Positions 1 through 9,256 are shown, numbered from the stretch's first letter. The stretch is 64,000 nucleotides of DNA from Rikenellaceae bacterium (GCA_902363575.1 CABJAJ010000004.1:1-64000); one strand, 5' to 3'. Made by a program: numbers and translations. Notes: a model not told the origin generated them from the letters alone.

Positions 1-326
1 CACGTTTGGGTTGGATGGTTTTAAACATTTGGATGTAAGTTGCGTCCGCAGCCCGGTGCGGACAGTCAGGGGTTGATAGTCAGGGAGGCTGCCCCGCCGT
101 AAAGCGGGCATCGATACATGGAAACGATGCGGCAAGAGGTACGCCGGCGACGCTTCTCTGTATCCGATACGGTAGGACAGTTCTTCAAATGTAGCCATTA
201 TTCGATGAATCGCAAAGATTTTCGGCGGATTTTTCATCGGTTCGGTCGGAAAGACGGTTTGTCCAGGGAGTCGGGCCGGCCGACAGCCTGCGGCGGAGCT
301 CGGTTCATCCGCCTTGTCGCGGGGAA
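1..326. other. Stretch without a convincing gene
   Basis: The open frames here are compositional shadows with no recognisable domain. A short GC hairpin (near 90-110) is the only local structure I see. The region lies downstream of the minus-strand lipoprotein/nuclease operon and ends at that operon's terminator. Confidence 0.5.
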
Positions 327-358
327 TAAAAACAGGCATCGCGGTTGGCGATGCCTGT
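327..358 (-). terminator. Rho-independent terminator of the lipoprotein/nuclease operon
   Basis: An 11-bp perfect inverted repeat (332-342 with 348-358) is followed on the minus strand by a T-rich run. It sits about 70 nt past the nuclease-frame stop, so transcription is expected to run through the nuclease segment even though a TGA precedes it. Confidence 0.85.
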
Positions 359-424
359 CGGATATTTCGTATGGTCGTGTGCAATCTGCTTTGCAATTCC
401 ACGCACGATCGGTTTTCGGACGGA

Positions 425-1246
425 TCACAGCTCCCAGTCCGACGGATCGGCGACGCTTTTCGGAGCTGTCGGCACGTTTACGAAAAACGTCAGTCCCGTG
501 CGCGCCTCGATTTCGGACACCGTGCAGGCGCAGGTCGCAGGGGTTTGGCCGCTGTCGGTATTGTGCTCATACCAGAAACCGATGCATTTCAGCTCTGCGG
601 CGGTGCAGTCGGCGACGGCCTTGCCCGTCGCGCCGCTGCGCGTGCGAAGCAGTACCTTATAATATTGCGTCGGCACCGGGCACACCTGTCCGCTCTTGTC
701 CGTCGCGGTGGTCTCGCTGCCGTCGAAATGGCAGCCGGTGACCACGTAGAGCGTGTCGGAGCAGATCCACTTGGTGCGAACGTTTCCCTCGAGCGCCGCC
801 CAGATCGGACTGTTGAACGAGGCGATCTGCGGCGTCATGTTGGAGTAGTAATAGACCTGTTTGTTGGCCAAACTGCTGACCTTACGGTCGGCATTGGGCA
901 GTTGGTGCCCCCGGTTGTAGGTCGTGGCGAACGTGCCGCCCATCTGGTCCTCCGACGGCAGGTCGGGGTCCTTGGTAAAGGAGCTCGAACCGGCCGATCC
1001 CGACGTGTAGTAACCGTGCATCGGATAGGCGACCCAAAGAGCCGCTTTCTTCGCCCGGTCGTATCCCATCGCGTAGTTGCGCGGCGCATACCCGTCGATG
1101 GTCGGCACATCGGTAATCAGTCGCACCAGCTCGGTGAGCGATCCGCCCGATGCGGCCGGAAGCTCCGCCCAACTGCGGTCGAGCGCTGCGTTTCCCGTGG
1201 CAGGGCCCGGCGGAGGCGGGTCGTCCCCGCCTCCGCCACCCGGCGT
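425..1246 (-). CDS. DNA/RNA non-specific endonuclease domain (cut off from its N-terminus by an in-frame TGA)
   Basis: The frame encodes a NUC-family nuclease domain with the active-site stretch NRGHQLPNADR, whose His is the expected general base, and the following YYYSNMTPQ segment that carries the metal-binding Asn in this family. There is no signal peptide and no ATG near the front; the first usable start is a GTG at 1126. The frame is open back to 1246 and encodes a Gly/Asp/Pro-rich linker (TPGGGGGDDPPPPG) and a WAELP segment typical of the region ahead of these nuclease domains. The preceding codon, TGA at 1247-1249, is the stop of the upstream lipoprotein in the same frame. The nuclease was therefore probably the C-terminus of one roughly 1,070-residue lipoprotein, now separated by one nonsense codon, or reached by readthrough. 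Confidence is high for the domain and low for independent translation. Confidence 0.75.
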   Translation of the reverse strand, partial: TPGGGGGDDPPPPGPATGNAALDRSWAELPAASGGSLTELVRLITDVPTIDGYAPRNYAMGYDRAKKAALWVAYPMHGYYTSGSAGSSSFTKDPDLPSEDQMGGTFATTYNRGHQLPNADRKVSSLANKQVYYYSNMTPQIASFNSPIWAALEGNVRTKWICSDTLYVVTGCHFDGSETTATDKSGQVCPVPTQYYKVLLRTRSGATGKAVADCTAAELKCIGFWYEHNTDSGQTPATCACTVSEIEARTGLTFFVNVPTAPKSVADPSDWEL

Positions 1247-3649
1247 TCATTTCGCATAGGTGATAACCAGTTGTGTCGTCTTGCTGAGCGTCCCGCATTT
1301 GATGTAGAAATATCCTTTGGACGCCGAGAAAGTATATGTATAGACACCGCCGCTATTAACGGGTGTGATAACCGTCCCGGAGGAAGGTTGCTGTGTCGTG
1401 CCCTCGTAAACAGTCAGATTATTGGTCGGGGCGGTGATCTGTATAGAAGTGATCGATCCCAAATCGGTCGTATTGTACAGGTACGAATTGGTTTTCTGCC
1501 ACTGCATTACGCTCGAATTTTGCATAATCTGATTGGAGTAGTATCCGATCTCCTCATCGTTGGACGCTTTCTTGGTGTGAGCACCGTTATTGGCTGCGTA
1601 GCTTGTCGTGTTGAAATCGGTGTAAGAGATGGTCAGCGTATAGGTAGTTGCCGAATCCTCGGTCGTGCAGGTGACTTCGGTTTCTGTCGAATCGGTGAAA
1701 TCGGTATTGTTCCCGAGCGCTTTCACAAATATCGTATATTCGGTATTCGTTTCCAGGCTGCCAATGGTTACCGACGACTGGTCGGTCGTGCCGCTGTCGA
1801 TATCGACGGTCGGTGCCGACGTCTTGACGATACGCCACGCATAGCCCGACGCAAAGTTTACTGCACTCCAGGTGACGTCGATTGTCGTGCCTTTTGCCGA
1901 TGCGGTCATGTCAGTCACGGCGGGGAGTTGCGTTGACGTGGTTCCGGCCTGCTTGACGGGAATTTCCACTGAATTTCCGCCTTTCAGAGTGAGCGTGATT
2001 GTCGTGGTGCGGACGTTGCCCGTGTTTTCTTCCGCCAGATAATCTACCGTGTTGGCCGTCGATCCTTTATTTGCCGTAAACCAGGTCACGTCCGTGGGAA
2101 CGCTGACCGTAACATCGGCGTCGGCGGCGTTGAGGAGCGAATAGGTAAACGAGTGCGTTTCAGTGTCGTTAGCAGCCAGTTCAAGAGCGAAGTCGGGGGC
2201 GATGACGATTTTGGGCGAGGCATTATAAAGGACTTCGACGTACCCGAAATAGACGGTGGCGTTGGTGGTCGAAATATAAGCATGCGTCAAATTTTTGGCC
2301 TCCAGATTGTCGAAAGTGATCTCGGTTCCGGTGTTTGTGGTCGGAACGGTCTTGGTGGAAATCGAAACTTTTGTATCGGGATCGAGCAGTGCGATCGAAG
2401 CGGAGGCTGAACTGCCTCTGGCCAGAACTTTCACGGAGGTAACAGTCCCTTCGACGGCCGGACTGAGGATATAGCTGTTCGACGATGAGCGGGTTTGAAT
2501 CCAGCCTGTAATGCCGGATACGGTTGAGGTGAAGTAACTGTTGATTTCCCATCCGCTGGTTGTCGTTATCGGACTCGTCGTGTAGCTGGTTACAGTGGGA
2601 ACTTCTCCGTATTCCAACTTGATCGATGACTGGCCGCCCGGCACTTCGTTCGGCGTGACCTCGCAATTCTTGGCGTTGAGCTTGACGCCTGCCGTGTTGA
2701 GCTGCGTATTGACGAACGCGAGTTCGGAGGCGAGCGTAACGGTTTTGACGACGGTGTTCTTCGAGGTCTTGACCGTAAAGATCATCTGGTCGCCCGCTTC
2801 GAGCTTCACGGGAGCCGTGACGGCCCACATGACCAGCTCCCCGAGTTTGGGCTGCTCGGCAAAGGCGACTTTCACGTTGTTGAGCGACTGTCCCTGGTAG
2901 AAGGGATTGACCGTCGCATCGACCGTCGCTCCGGTGTTGTCCACGAAATAGCCCGTGCCGGGGTTGAAATAGAACCGGCCGGTGAGCCCCTTCTCGGCAT
3001 TGCCCTGGCCGGGATTGACGGTGAGCGTCACCGACTCGACGGTCTCATCGGCCGTGAGGGCCGGATTGTCGAGCGTGAACGTGTACTGGGTAATGGCCAT
3101 CGGACGCCCGAAGCGGAAGTCCGAAACCACCTTATAGCCTGCGGTGATGTCGTCCGCGGTCACCTCGACGCTCATGTCCTGGGCGATGAGGATGTCCGCC
3201 GCCGGGTCGAAAGTGGTCAGCGTGGCGTTCTGCACGTTGGGAAGGGCCATCTGCAGCGAAGTGACTTTCTTGGTCGCATCGTCCTTTGCTTTGACACCCA
3301 GCACAGCGGAGGCGGGGACGGCCCCCTGCAGGTTGATCGTCGCGGGTGCCGTCAGAGAGAAGTAGGCTTTGAAAGAGGCTTTCCCGTCCGTAAGCTCAGC
3401 GGTCGATTGGCGTGCTGCCATGTCCACATAGAGCTGCATCTGGTCGCCGGCGGTCCAGACAATGTTGCCGATTGCGGGATCGTAGGCGGTACGGGAAGTT
3501 GCGGCGGCGGCATTGAAGTCGTCGGGAACGATGTTGAACATAAAATTGTCGGCCGAAGGTTCCGCCATGACGGGTTCGTCCTTCGAGCAGCCGGCCAGTC
3601 CGATCGTGGCCGCTGCGGCCATGCAGAGGAGATATTGGATACGTTTCAT
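1247..3649 (-). CDS. Multidomain surface lipoprotein (fimbrillin-like, BACON-like, Fn3)
   Basis: An 800-residue exported lipoprotein. The chosen ATG (3649) gives a classic signal peptide with lipobox LAGC and Cys21; a longer frame to 3703 has no signal. After the Cys comes an Mfa/fimbrillin-like region (SRTAYDPAIGNIVWTAGDQM and on), then a BACON-like Ig-fold around residues 500-590, an Fn3 domain around 595-690, and a last beta-rich domain ending ITYAK. The stop TGA lies in frame with a following nuclease domain, so the natural product may have been a surface-anchored nuclease. It follows the 63-residue small gene by 11 nt and is probably co-transcribed. The role without the nuclease is unknown; adhesion or carbohydrate binding is possible by domain type only. 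Confidence 0.8.
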   Translation of the reverse strand: MKRIQYLLCMAAAATIGLAGCSKDEPVMAEPSADNFMFNIVPDDFNAAAATSRTAYDPAIGNIVWTAGDQMQLYVDMAARQSTAELTDGKASFKAYFSLTAPATINLQGAVPASAVLGVKAKDDATKKVTSLQMALPNVQNATLTTFDPAADILIAQDMSVEVTADDITAGYKVVSDFRFGRPMAITQYTFTLDNPALTADETVESVTLTVNPGQGNAEKGLTGRFYFNPGTGYFVDNTGATVDATVNPFYQGQSLNNVKVAFAEQPKLGELVMWAVTAPVKLEAGDQMIFTVKTSKNTVVKTVTLASELAFVNTQLNTAGVKLNAKNCEVTPNEVPGGQSSIKLEYGEVPTVTSYTTSPITTTSGWEINSYFTSTVSGITGWIQTRSSSNSYILSPAVEGTVTSVKVLARGSSASASIALLDPDTKVSISTKTVPTTNTGTEITFDNLEAKNLTHAYISTTNATVYFGYVEVLYNASPKIVIAPDFALELAANDTETHSFTYSLLNAADADVTVSVPTDVTWFTANKGSTANTVDYLAEENTGNVRTTTITLTLKGGNSVEIPVKQAGTTSTQLPAVTDMTASAKGTTIDVTWSAVNFASGYAWRIVKTSAPTVDIDSGTTDQSSVTIGSLETNTEYTIFVKALGNNTDFTDSTETEVTCTTEDSATTYTLTISYTDFNTTSYAANNGAHTKKASNDEEIGYYSNQIMQNSSVMQWQKTNSYLYNTTDLGSITSIQITAPTNNLTVYEGTTQQPSSGTVITPVNSGGVYTYTFSASKGYFYIKCGTLSKTTQLVITYAK

Positions 3650-3660
3650 GGCTGTCCGGT

Positions 3661-3852
3661 TTAGTCCAGTTCTCCCAGGTTGTTGTCGCCGGTACCGGCC
3701 CATGAAGAGTCGCCTGCCTGCGAATAGTCGAGCACGCCGTTTTCGGGGCTGACGGCAAAACCCTGTTCCACCGTTACCTCGAATACCTCGATCTCAGGGG
3801 CGGAATACGGGATTTCCCCCCCCCTTGGTTTGAAGTTGTAAATTTTTCTCAT
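3661..3852 (-). CDS. Small protein ahead of the surface-lipoprotein gene, with a G9 run
   Basis: A 63-residue product starting MRKIYNFKPRGGEIPYSAPE. It resembles the short peptides with an N-terminal MKK(I/L)YN and a PEIEV motif often found before Bacteroidales surface-lipoprotein genes; their function is unknown. There is no signal peptide, and the C-terminus is Gly/Asp/Asn-rich (SSWAGTGDNNLGELD). The ATG at 3852 is preferred because the longer frame uses weak starts. Nine consecutive G on the coding strand (3816-3824) encode part of Arg-Gly-Gly at codons 10-12, so a one-base slip would truncate the product early. The gene lies 11 nt ahead of the lipoprotein. Confidence 0.6.
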   Translation of the reverse strand: MRKIYNFKPRGGEIPYSAPEIEVFEVTVEQGFAVSPENGVLDYSQAGDSSWAGTGDNNLGELD

Positions 3853-4084
3853 AACGAAATGTATTGGTTTATTGTGGTGCTTCACGGTATATGTGGACAA
3901 ATATAGCAATATTTATGCAGTTGTCCGATTATTCGCCGATTAAATCGCTGTGAATTTCACCGTTCGAGAGTGAGCCGTGCGCAAAATCACGCCATAAAGG
4001 CACTCGCGGATGCTTTTCGCCTCAGCGGAACGAAGGTGCGGCGAAACGGAACATGCGGCGGACGCGGGGCATTCGGTGCCTGTG

Positions 4085-4121
4085 AAAAAGCGCCCCTCCG
4101 GGCAAGGGAGTCGCCGGAGGG
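4085..4121 (-). terminator. Terminator after lptD
   Basis: An 8-bp GC-rich stem (4094-4101 with 4114-4121) is followed on the minus strand by GCGCTTTTTC. It lies 9 nt beyond the lptD stop. Confidence 0.8.
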
Positions 4122-4129
4122 CTGCAACG

Positions 4130-6934
4130 TCAGAACATGTTGTCGTACATGCTCTGGCTCTTGTCGTATTTCAGGTCTTGGAGCGAGGCGGCCTTCACGC
4201 CGATGTTGAAGCTCCAGCTTTTCTGGTAGCCGAACGGAATCCAGCTGAACGACATCTGCCAGCAATGGAGGTCGCGGTTGATGGAGATGGACGAAAGACC
4301 GAACTTCCGGGTTTTGAAGTCGTAGTTGCAGGAGGCATTGATACCCACTTTGGGGAGGATGGTCACGCTGCCGTTGACCATGATCGCCTGCCGCAGCTCC
4401 TTGCGGTAGCCGGTGGTGCCGTTGTTGTAGGGGGAGGCCGTGTAGCTGAGCGTGTAGTTGAAGCTCACGTTCCACGGCAGCGAGAAGTCGTAGTAGGCCT
4501 GGGCCATGTACTGTCGCCGCAGCACGGGATCCATCTGGGCATAGGGGTCGTAAAACGGATTGACGTACATTTCGGGCGGCATGCTGGTAAGGTCGTTGAT
4601 CGCAGGCTGCGAGCGGTCCTGCCGCGACTTGAAGGTGTAGCCGAACGAGGTGCTCAGGTTGGTTATGCGGCCGGGAAGCCCCCGTCGCCACATGAGCTTG
4701 TTGTAGCGCACGCCCTGCGGAGAGACTTCATAGGGGTCGAGCGTCATGTTGACGTTGATGCCGAAGTTGGTGAAAAGGGTGGTGCGGAACGAAACCGGAA
4801 TGTTCGACACGCGCATCGAGTCGGCCAGAAAGTTGTAGGATATGGCGCCGATGCGCAGCTCGTCGATCAGCTTGATTTTCCGCACGCCCGAGGTGTCGCG
4901 CTTACTCAGCACCTTCATTTCGAGCGTCTGCGAAAGGGTGAAATTGAGCGACATCGAGCGTCCCGCGGGGGAGTAGCCGTCATAGGGCGAGTAGGTCGTG
5001 GTGCCGCCGTTGGCATTGGTCTGGACGGTTTTCAGGAAGCCGTATTTGAGGTTCGAGAAGTCGGGCGCAAAAGAGAAGCTCAGCTGCGGGGAGAGCGTAT
5101 GGCGGATCGCCTGAATCTTGCGCGTCTTTTTCTTCGACTGGTACATGCCGTAGATGGTCGTATTGGCCGCCAGGCTGACGTTGTAGTTATAGACCCGGTA
5201 GAATCCGAAGTCGGGCTCCCGGCTGACCTGCGCATTGGTCACGGGGTCCCACTCCTTTTCCACGCGGCGGAAGAACCACTGTTCGTTGTAGTTGAAGGTG
5301 GGGCTGAGGTTGATGTAGTTGAACAGGTTGAACGACGCCGACACGGGAATCGAGTGCGAAACGCTCGTTTTCATGTTCTTCAGGGTCTCCTTGCTGAAGA
5401 TGTCCGACTCCTTGGCGTTGATCTTGTTGTCGAGCCGGCCGGTGTAGCTGAACGATATTTTTTCGTACCAGCGGGGCTTGCCGACCCCTTCGCTCCGCTT
5501 GAAGGGGTAGATGCGCGACACGTTGAAGACCACGTTGGGCAGGGTCATGCCGATGGTCGAGTTCTGGGAGTTCTGCGAGATGTTCATGCTCGCCGAGAGC
5601 GAGAAGGGGGTGCCGGCCCAGTTCTTCGAGTAAGAGATCGAGGAGTTGGTCTGGGTCGAGAGCATGTCGTTGTAGTTGGTCGCCGAGTATTTGCTGTATC
5701 CGCTGGTCATGAAATTGACGCTGGCCGAGAAGGTCGAACCGGGGTTGGCCTTGGGGTCCTGCTGGTGCGTCCACTGGATCGCGAAGTTGCTCTGCTTGAG
5801 GTAGTCGGGTTCCCCTTTTTCGCCGGTCTTGACGTTGGAATACTGGGCGAAAAGCGTGCCCTGGTACTTGTAGCGTTTGATGTAGTACGAGCGGGCATTG
5901 GCTTCCCACGACCCCAGCGTATAGATGCCGCCCCGCAGGGCGAGATCCATGTGTTCGCTCAGGGCGAAATAGTAGCCCAGGTCGCGCAGGAAGAAACCCT
6001 TGACCGACTCTTCGCCGAAGGTGGGCATGAGCAGACCCGATTTGGGACCGGAACTGATGGGGAAGAACCCTTCGGGGATGGCCAGGAAATAGAGCGGCAC
6101 ATCCTCGAGCACCAGGTAGGCGGGGCCCGTGACCACCTTCTTGCCGGGAATCACTTTGGCTTTGGTCATGGAGAGGTAGAAGTGGGGGTGGTCGGTTTCG
6201 TCGCAGGTGGTGTATTTGCCGTGCTGGATGTTGATGGTGTTGTCGGGCATCTTCTTCACGCTGCCGCCGATGAGCCATCCGTCGCCCTCCTGCGTGGCCA
6301 CACCCTTGATCTTGGCCTTCTTGGAGGCGATGTTGTAGGTGATGGTGTCCATGGTGTAGGAGGCCGAACCCTCCGTAAAGACCGGGTGGGTCGTGACGGC
6401 CTTCCCATCGACCGAGTCGGGTTTGCCGTAGGCGTAAATCTCCTTGGTGTCCATGTTGATGCGCATGAAGTCCGCCTTTAGGTTCATGTCCTGGAAAGTC
6501 ACGTCCCCTTCGTTGTAGAGGTAAACCGTCTTGTTGCGCAGGTCGTAAACGAGCGAGTCGGTGGTTTTGCTCGTGACCACGTCGTCGAGAAAGGCGCCGC
6601 CCCCGCCCGTGGTGTCCTGTTGTGCCGGCGGCTGAGTGCGGGCCTCCACCAGCGAATCGACCGCCGCCCGGAACAGCGAGTCGCGGCTCTCGGCGGGCAG
6701 GCTGTCGATGTAGGCCTGCCGCTCGGCGGCTTCGCGTGCTGCGCGGGCCTGTTCCCGTCGCTCGCGGCGCGAAAGCGGGCGGGCGGATTCCTCTCCGTCG
6801 GGCGTGGAATCGGGCCTCTCCGCCGCGCTTGCGGCAGGCCCGGGAACCTGGGGCGCCGAGAGGCCCCAAACCGCGGGCGCGAAGACGAGCAGCGTAAGGG
6901 CCAGTAGGAGATATTTTGCCTTCAGTTTATCCAA
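4130..6934 (-). CDS. LPS-assembly outer membrane protein LptD
   Basis: About 934 residues. LptD receives lipopolysaccharide from the periplasmic Lpt bridge and inserts it in the outer membrane. The product has an N-terminal hydrophobic signal (LLLALTLLVFAPAVWG), a charged RRERREQARAAREAAERQ stretch, an OstA/LptA-like beta-jellyroll (roughly residues 95-300, with TTCDETDHPHF), then a long barrel region rich in alternating aromatic strands. I chose the TTG at 6934 because it puts the signal at the very N-terminus. An open frame back to 7066 has no signal and would start upstream of the likely minus-strand promoter at 7027-7034. Adjacency to a cell-wall amidase and an MCE protein matches Bacteroidales synteny as I recall it. 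The start is the main doubt. Confidence 0.85.
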   Translation of the reverse strand: MDKLKAKYLLLALTLLVFAPAVWGLSAPQVPGPAASAAERPDSTPDGEESARPLSRRERREQARAAREAAERQAYIDSLPAESRDSLFRAAVDSLVEARTQPPAQQDTTGGGGAFLDDVVTSKTTDSLVYDLRNKTVYLYNEGDVTFQDMNLKADFMRINMDTKEIYAYGKPDSVDGKAVTTHPVFTEGSASYTMDTITYNIASKKAKIKGVATQEGDGWLIGGSVKKMPDNTINIQHGKYTTCDETDHPHFYLSMTKAKVIPGKKVVTGPAYLVLEDVPLYFLAIPEGFFPISSGPKSGLLMPTFGEESVKGFFLRDLGYYFALSEHMDLALRGGIYTLGSWEANARSYYIKRYKYQGTLFAQYSNVKTGEKGEPDYLKQSNFAIQWTHQQDPKANPGSTFSASVNFMTSGYSKYSATNYNDMLSTQTNSSISYSKNWAGTPFSLSASMNISQNSQNSTIGMTLPNVVFNVSRIYPFKRSEGVGKPRWYEKISFSYTGRLDNKINAKESDIFSKETLKNMKTSVSHSIPVSASFNLFNYINLSPTFNYNEQWFFRRVEKEWDPVTNAQVSREPDFGFYRVYNYNVSLAANTTIYGMYQSKKKTRKIQAIRHTLSPQLSFSFAPDFSNLKYGFLKTVQTNANGGTTTYSPYDGYSPAGRSMSLNFTLSQTLEMKVLSKRDTSGVRKIKLIDELRIGAISYNFLADSMRVSNIPVSFRTTLFTNFGINVNMTLDPYEVSPQGVRYNKLMWRRGLPGRITNLSTSFGYTFKSRQDRSQPAINDLTSMPPEMYVNPFYDPYAQMDPVLRRQYMAQAYYDFSLPWNVSFNYTLSYTASPYNNGTTGYRKELRQAIMVNGSVTILPKVGINASCNYDFKTRKFGLSSISINRDLHCWQMSFSWIPFGYQKSWSFNIGVKAASLQDLKYDKSQSMYDNMF

Positions 6935-6952
6935 AATCCCAATATTTTTTCG

Positions 6953-6960
6953 TACCTTTG
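6953..6960 (+). promoter_or_regulatory. Promoter -7 box for the amidase operon
   Basis: TACCTTTG fits the Bacteroidetes consensus TAnnTTTG. It overlaps a short perfect hairpin (6957-6964 with 6969-6976), which could be an operator or leader structure. The amidase ATG lies about 118 nt downstream. Confidence 0.5.
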
Positions 6961-7026
6961 CCGACACGTCGGCAAAAACGACGGAAAGTGTCCCGGAAGG
7001 CCCTGCAGGGGCTTTTTTACATCCGG

Positions 7027-7034
7027 CAAATATA
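7027..7034 (-). promoter_or_regulatory. Promoter -7 box for lptD
   Basis: TATATTTG on the minus strand has a TTTG 16 nt upstream, a little short of the usual 19-21. It places the lptD transcript start near 7020, downstream of the long-frame ATG at 7066, and supports the internal start at 6934. Confidence 0.5.
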
Positions 7035-7078
7035 GATAAAAAATCGCATACAAACGCAGTTTGCAACCACTTTTGACG

Positions 7079-8206
7079 ATGCGGACGCTACTTTTCGCAA
7101 CCCTTGTCCTGGCGGCCTCGATATGCTTTCCAAACGGCGCTGCAGGGGATAATATTGCCCGCGGCGTGAAGGTCGTGGTGATCGACGCCGGGCACGGCGG
7201 CCCGAAGTTTCCGGGAGCGCATTATCGGGGCGTTTACGAGAAGGATCTCAACCTGAAAGTCGCCCTCCGCCTGGGGCGTCTGATCGAGGACAATCTGCCC
7301 GGCATCAAGGTGGTCTATACGCGCAAGACCGACAAGCAGTTTTCGGACAATCTGAGCCTCGATCTGCAGGCCCGCGCAGACATCGCCAACAAGGCCGGAG
7401 GCGACCTCTTCATCTCGATCCACACGAACGCCGCGCGATCGGCCTCGGCCAAAGGGGTCGAGACGCTCATCATGGGCGAGAGCACGACCGAGACGCGCCG
7501 TAACGAGGATGTGCTTTACGCTTACAACAAGGAGGAGCTGATCGACATGGCCGACGCCAAGACCGCGGCCATCGTGCGGGCTTACATCCAGAACCTGCAA
7601 TTCACCTACGGCGAATACAGCGAGGCGATGGCCCGCCTGGTGCAGAAGAATTACGGCAAGTTCTCGCGGCAGGACCGGGGGGTGAAGCGGCAACTGCTCA
7701 AGGTGCTCTACACCACGGATATGCCCAGCGTGCTGACCGAGATCGGGTTTCTGTCCAATCCGCAGGAGTTCGCTTACATGACCTCGGAAAAGGGGTTGAA
7801 CGAGATCGCCCGCGCGCTGTTCGGTGCCGTGAAGGACTATGTGGCCTATGTGGACGGCCTGCTGTTGCGCGAGGAGACCGCTCCGCGCGAGGATGCGGCC
7901 TCGGCTGCGGCTGACGCGGCTGTCCCATCGGGCGGCGCGGCGGAGGCGGCGCAGGACGGGAAGTCCGAGCGGGGTTACACCGTGCAGCTTATCGCCAGCG
8001 TGAAATCCGTGCCGCTGCGCGACGCCCAGTTCAAAAGTTACCGCGGCAAGGTCGAGCAGTTCCTCTCCGACGGGAAGTTCCGCTACAAATACTGCGTGGG
8101 GCGTTATGCCGACAAATCGGAGGCCCAGCGCAAGCTGAAGGAGGTGCGCCGGGAGTTCAGGGACGCATTCGTGGTGCGTTACGACGGCAAGCGAATTGTT
8201 AATTAG
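7079..8206 (+). CDS. N-acetylmuramoyl-L-alanine amidase with C-terminal SPOR domain
   Basis: A 375-residue exported enzyme that cleaves the amide between MurNAc and L-Ala in peptidoglycan. The signal peptide spans about residues 1-23. The Amidase_3 fold carries VVVIDAGHGG (zinc ligand H39), the acidic YEKDLNLK segment, the zinc His in ISIHTN and the catalytic Glu in TEIGFLSNPQE. After an Ala/Glu-rich linker the last 75 residues (YTVQLIASVKSVPL...) form a SPOR domain, which binds denuded septal glycan, so a division-site role is likely. The ATG at 7079 is preferred to the one at 7061 because it starts the signal peptide. The gene is 12 nt ahead of the MCE gene, suggesting an operon. Confidence 0.9.
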   Translation: MRTLLFATLVLAASICFPNGAAGDNIARGVKVVVIDAGHGGPKFPGAHYRGVYEKDLNLKVALRLGRLIEDNLPGIKVVYTRKTDKQFSDNLSLDLQARADIANKAGGDLFISIHTNAARSASAKGVETLIMGESTTETRRNEDVLYAYNKEELIDMADAKTAAIVRAYIQNLQFTYGEYSEAMARLVQKNYGKFSRQDRGVKRQLLKVLYTTDMPSVLTEIGFLSNPQEFAYMTSEKGLNEIARALFGAVKDYVAYVDGLLLREETAPREDAASAAADAAVPSGGAAEAAQDGKSERGYTVQLIASVKSVPLRDAQFKSYRGKVEQFLSDGKFRYKYCVGRYADKSEAQRKLKEVRREFRDAFVVRYDGKRIVN

Positions 8207-8218
8207 GAAAACGACGAT

Positions 8219-9256
8219 ATGAGAAGAGAGGTTAAAATCGGCATCTTCGCCGTGGGTATGATTGCGTGCCTGTGGGCGGGCATCCGCTTTCTGAGCGGCA
8301 TCGACATCTTCAGCCGCAATACGGATTACTATGCTGCCTACGATCAGATCAACGGCGTGCAGCCCGCATCGCCCATCATGATCCGGGGCGTGAAGGTCGG
8401 CACGGTGACCGGCATTTCGTTCGACCCGGCCGTGAGCGACAACGTGGTGCTGCGCTTTTCGATCAAGCGGCAGTACCGCATCCCGGTGAACTCCGAGGCC
8501 AAGATTTTCAGCAACGGCATCATGGGTTCCAAGGCAATCGAGATTCTCCTGGGCGATGCGGACCGCTTTCTGGTAAAGGGCGACACGCTGCGCACCAGCC
8601 GCGACCGCGACCTGATGGACGTGGCGGGTTCCGAGCTGGAGTTCTTCAAGCAGAAGGTCTCGACCGTCGTGGCGGACCTGTCGCAGACGCTGGGCGCAAT
8701 CAACGGCCTGATCGAGACCAATGCCGCCAGCGTGCGGGGTACGCTGGCGCACCTGAACTCCATTTCGGGCAGCGTGGACGGCCTGCTTGCTGCCGAGCGG
8801 GACAACCTGCAATCGGCACTGCGCAGCCTGACCGCCTTTTCGGATATGCTGGGCAGCAATACCGGCCGCATGGACAGCGTCATCCGCAATGTGAACGACT
8901 TTACGGGCCGGCTCGCCGACAGCGACCTGACCGGAGAGCTCGAGCGCACCCTGGCGGAGCTCAATGCCACCATCGAGCGCATCAACGCGGGAGACGGAAC
9001 GCTGGGCCGGCTGGTGAACGATCCGCAGCTATACGAATCGCTCGACAAGGCGACCGGAGACCTTTCGGCCCTGTTGGTCGATCTGCGCGAGAATCCCCGC
9101 CGTTACGTCCATTTCTCGCTGATCGGCGGCGGCGAGCGCAAGGCCCGCAAGGAGCGTGAACGGCTGGAAGCCCGCAAGGCCGAAGAGGCCCGCCAGGCGG
9201 CCGAGGCCCTGCGTGCATGCGATTCGCTCGCGCAAACGGAACCGGAGAACCGATGA
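8219..9256 (+). CDS. MlaD/MCE-family lipid-binding protein
   Basis: 345 residues with one N-terminal membrane anchor (IGIFAVGMIACLWAGIRFL) and an MCE domain at about residues 38-115 (YYAAYDQINGVQPASPIMIRG as the conserved entry). A long helical tail ends in charged EERKA-type repeats. MCE proteins form hexameric rings or tubes that carry phospholipids between the membranes. No MlaE permease or MlaF ATPase is seen next to it, so partners must lie elsewhere. The stop overlaps the mutS2 start (ATGA), indicating translational coupling. Confidence 0.85.
   Translation: MRREVKIGIFAVGMIACLWAGIRFLSGIDIFSRNTDYYAAYDQINGVQPASPIMIRGVKVGTVTGISFDPAVSDNVVLRFSIKRQYRIPVNSEAKIFSNGIMGSKAIEILLGDADRFLVKGDTLRTSRDRDLMDVAGSELEFFKQKVSTVVADLSQTLGAINGLIETNAASVRGTLAHLNSISGSVDGLLAAERDNLQSALRSLTAFSDMLGSNTGRMDSVIRNVNDFTGRLADSDLTGELERTLAELNATIERINAGDGTLGRLVNDPQLYESLDKATGDLSALLVDLRENPRRYVHFSLIGGGERKARKERERLEARKAEEARQAAEALRACDSLAQTEPENR

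Noticed and set aside
1247..1249. Genome-wide UGA recoding
   Set aside because: TGA ends many normal genes in the window (for example dnaJ and mutL), so an alternative code is excluded; any readthrough would be local.
118..1936. Long plus-strand frames over the lipoprotein/nuclease region
   Set aside because: They are antisense to supported minus-strand genes and encode Arg-rich shadow sequence.
4010..6481. Long plus-strand open frame of 823 codons inside lptD
   Set aside because: It is antisense to a clear LptD frame and has His/Val/Gly-rich repeats typical of GC-rich shadows, with no domain.
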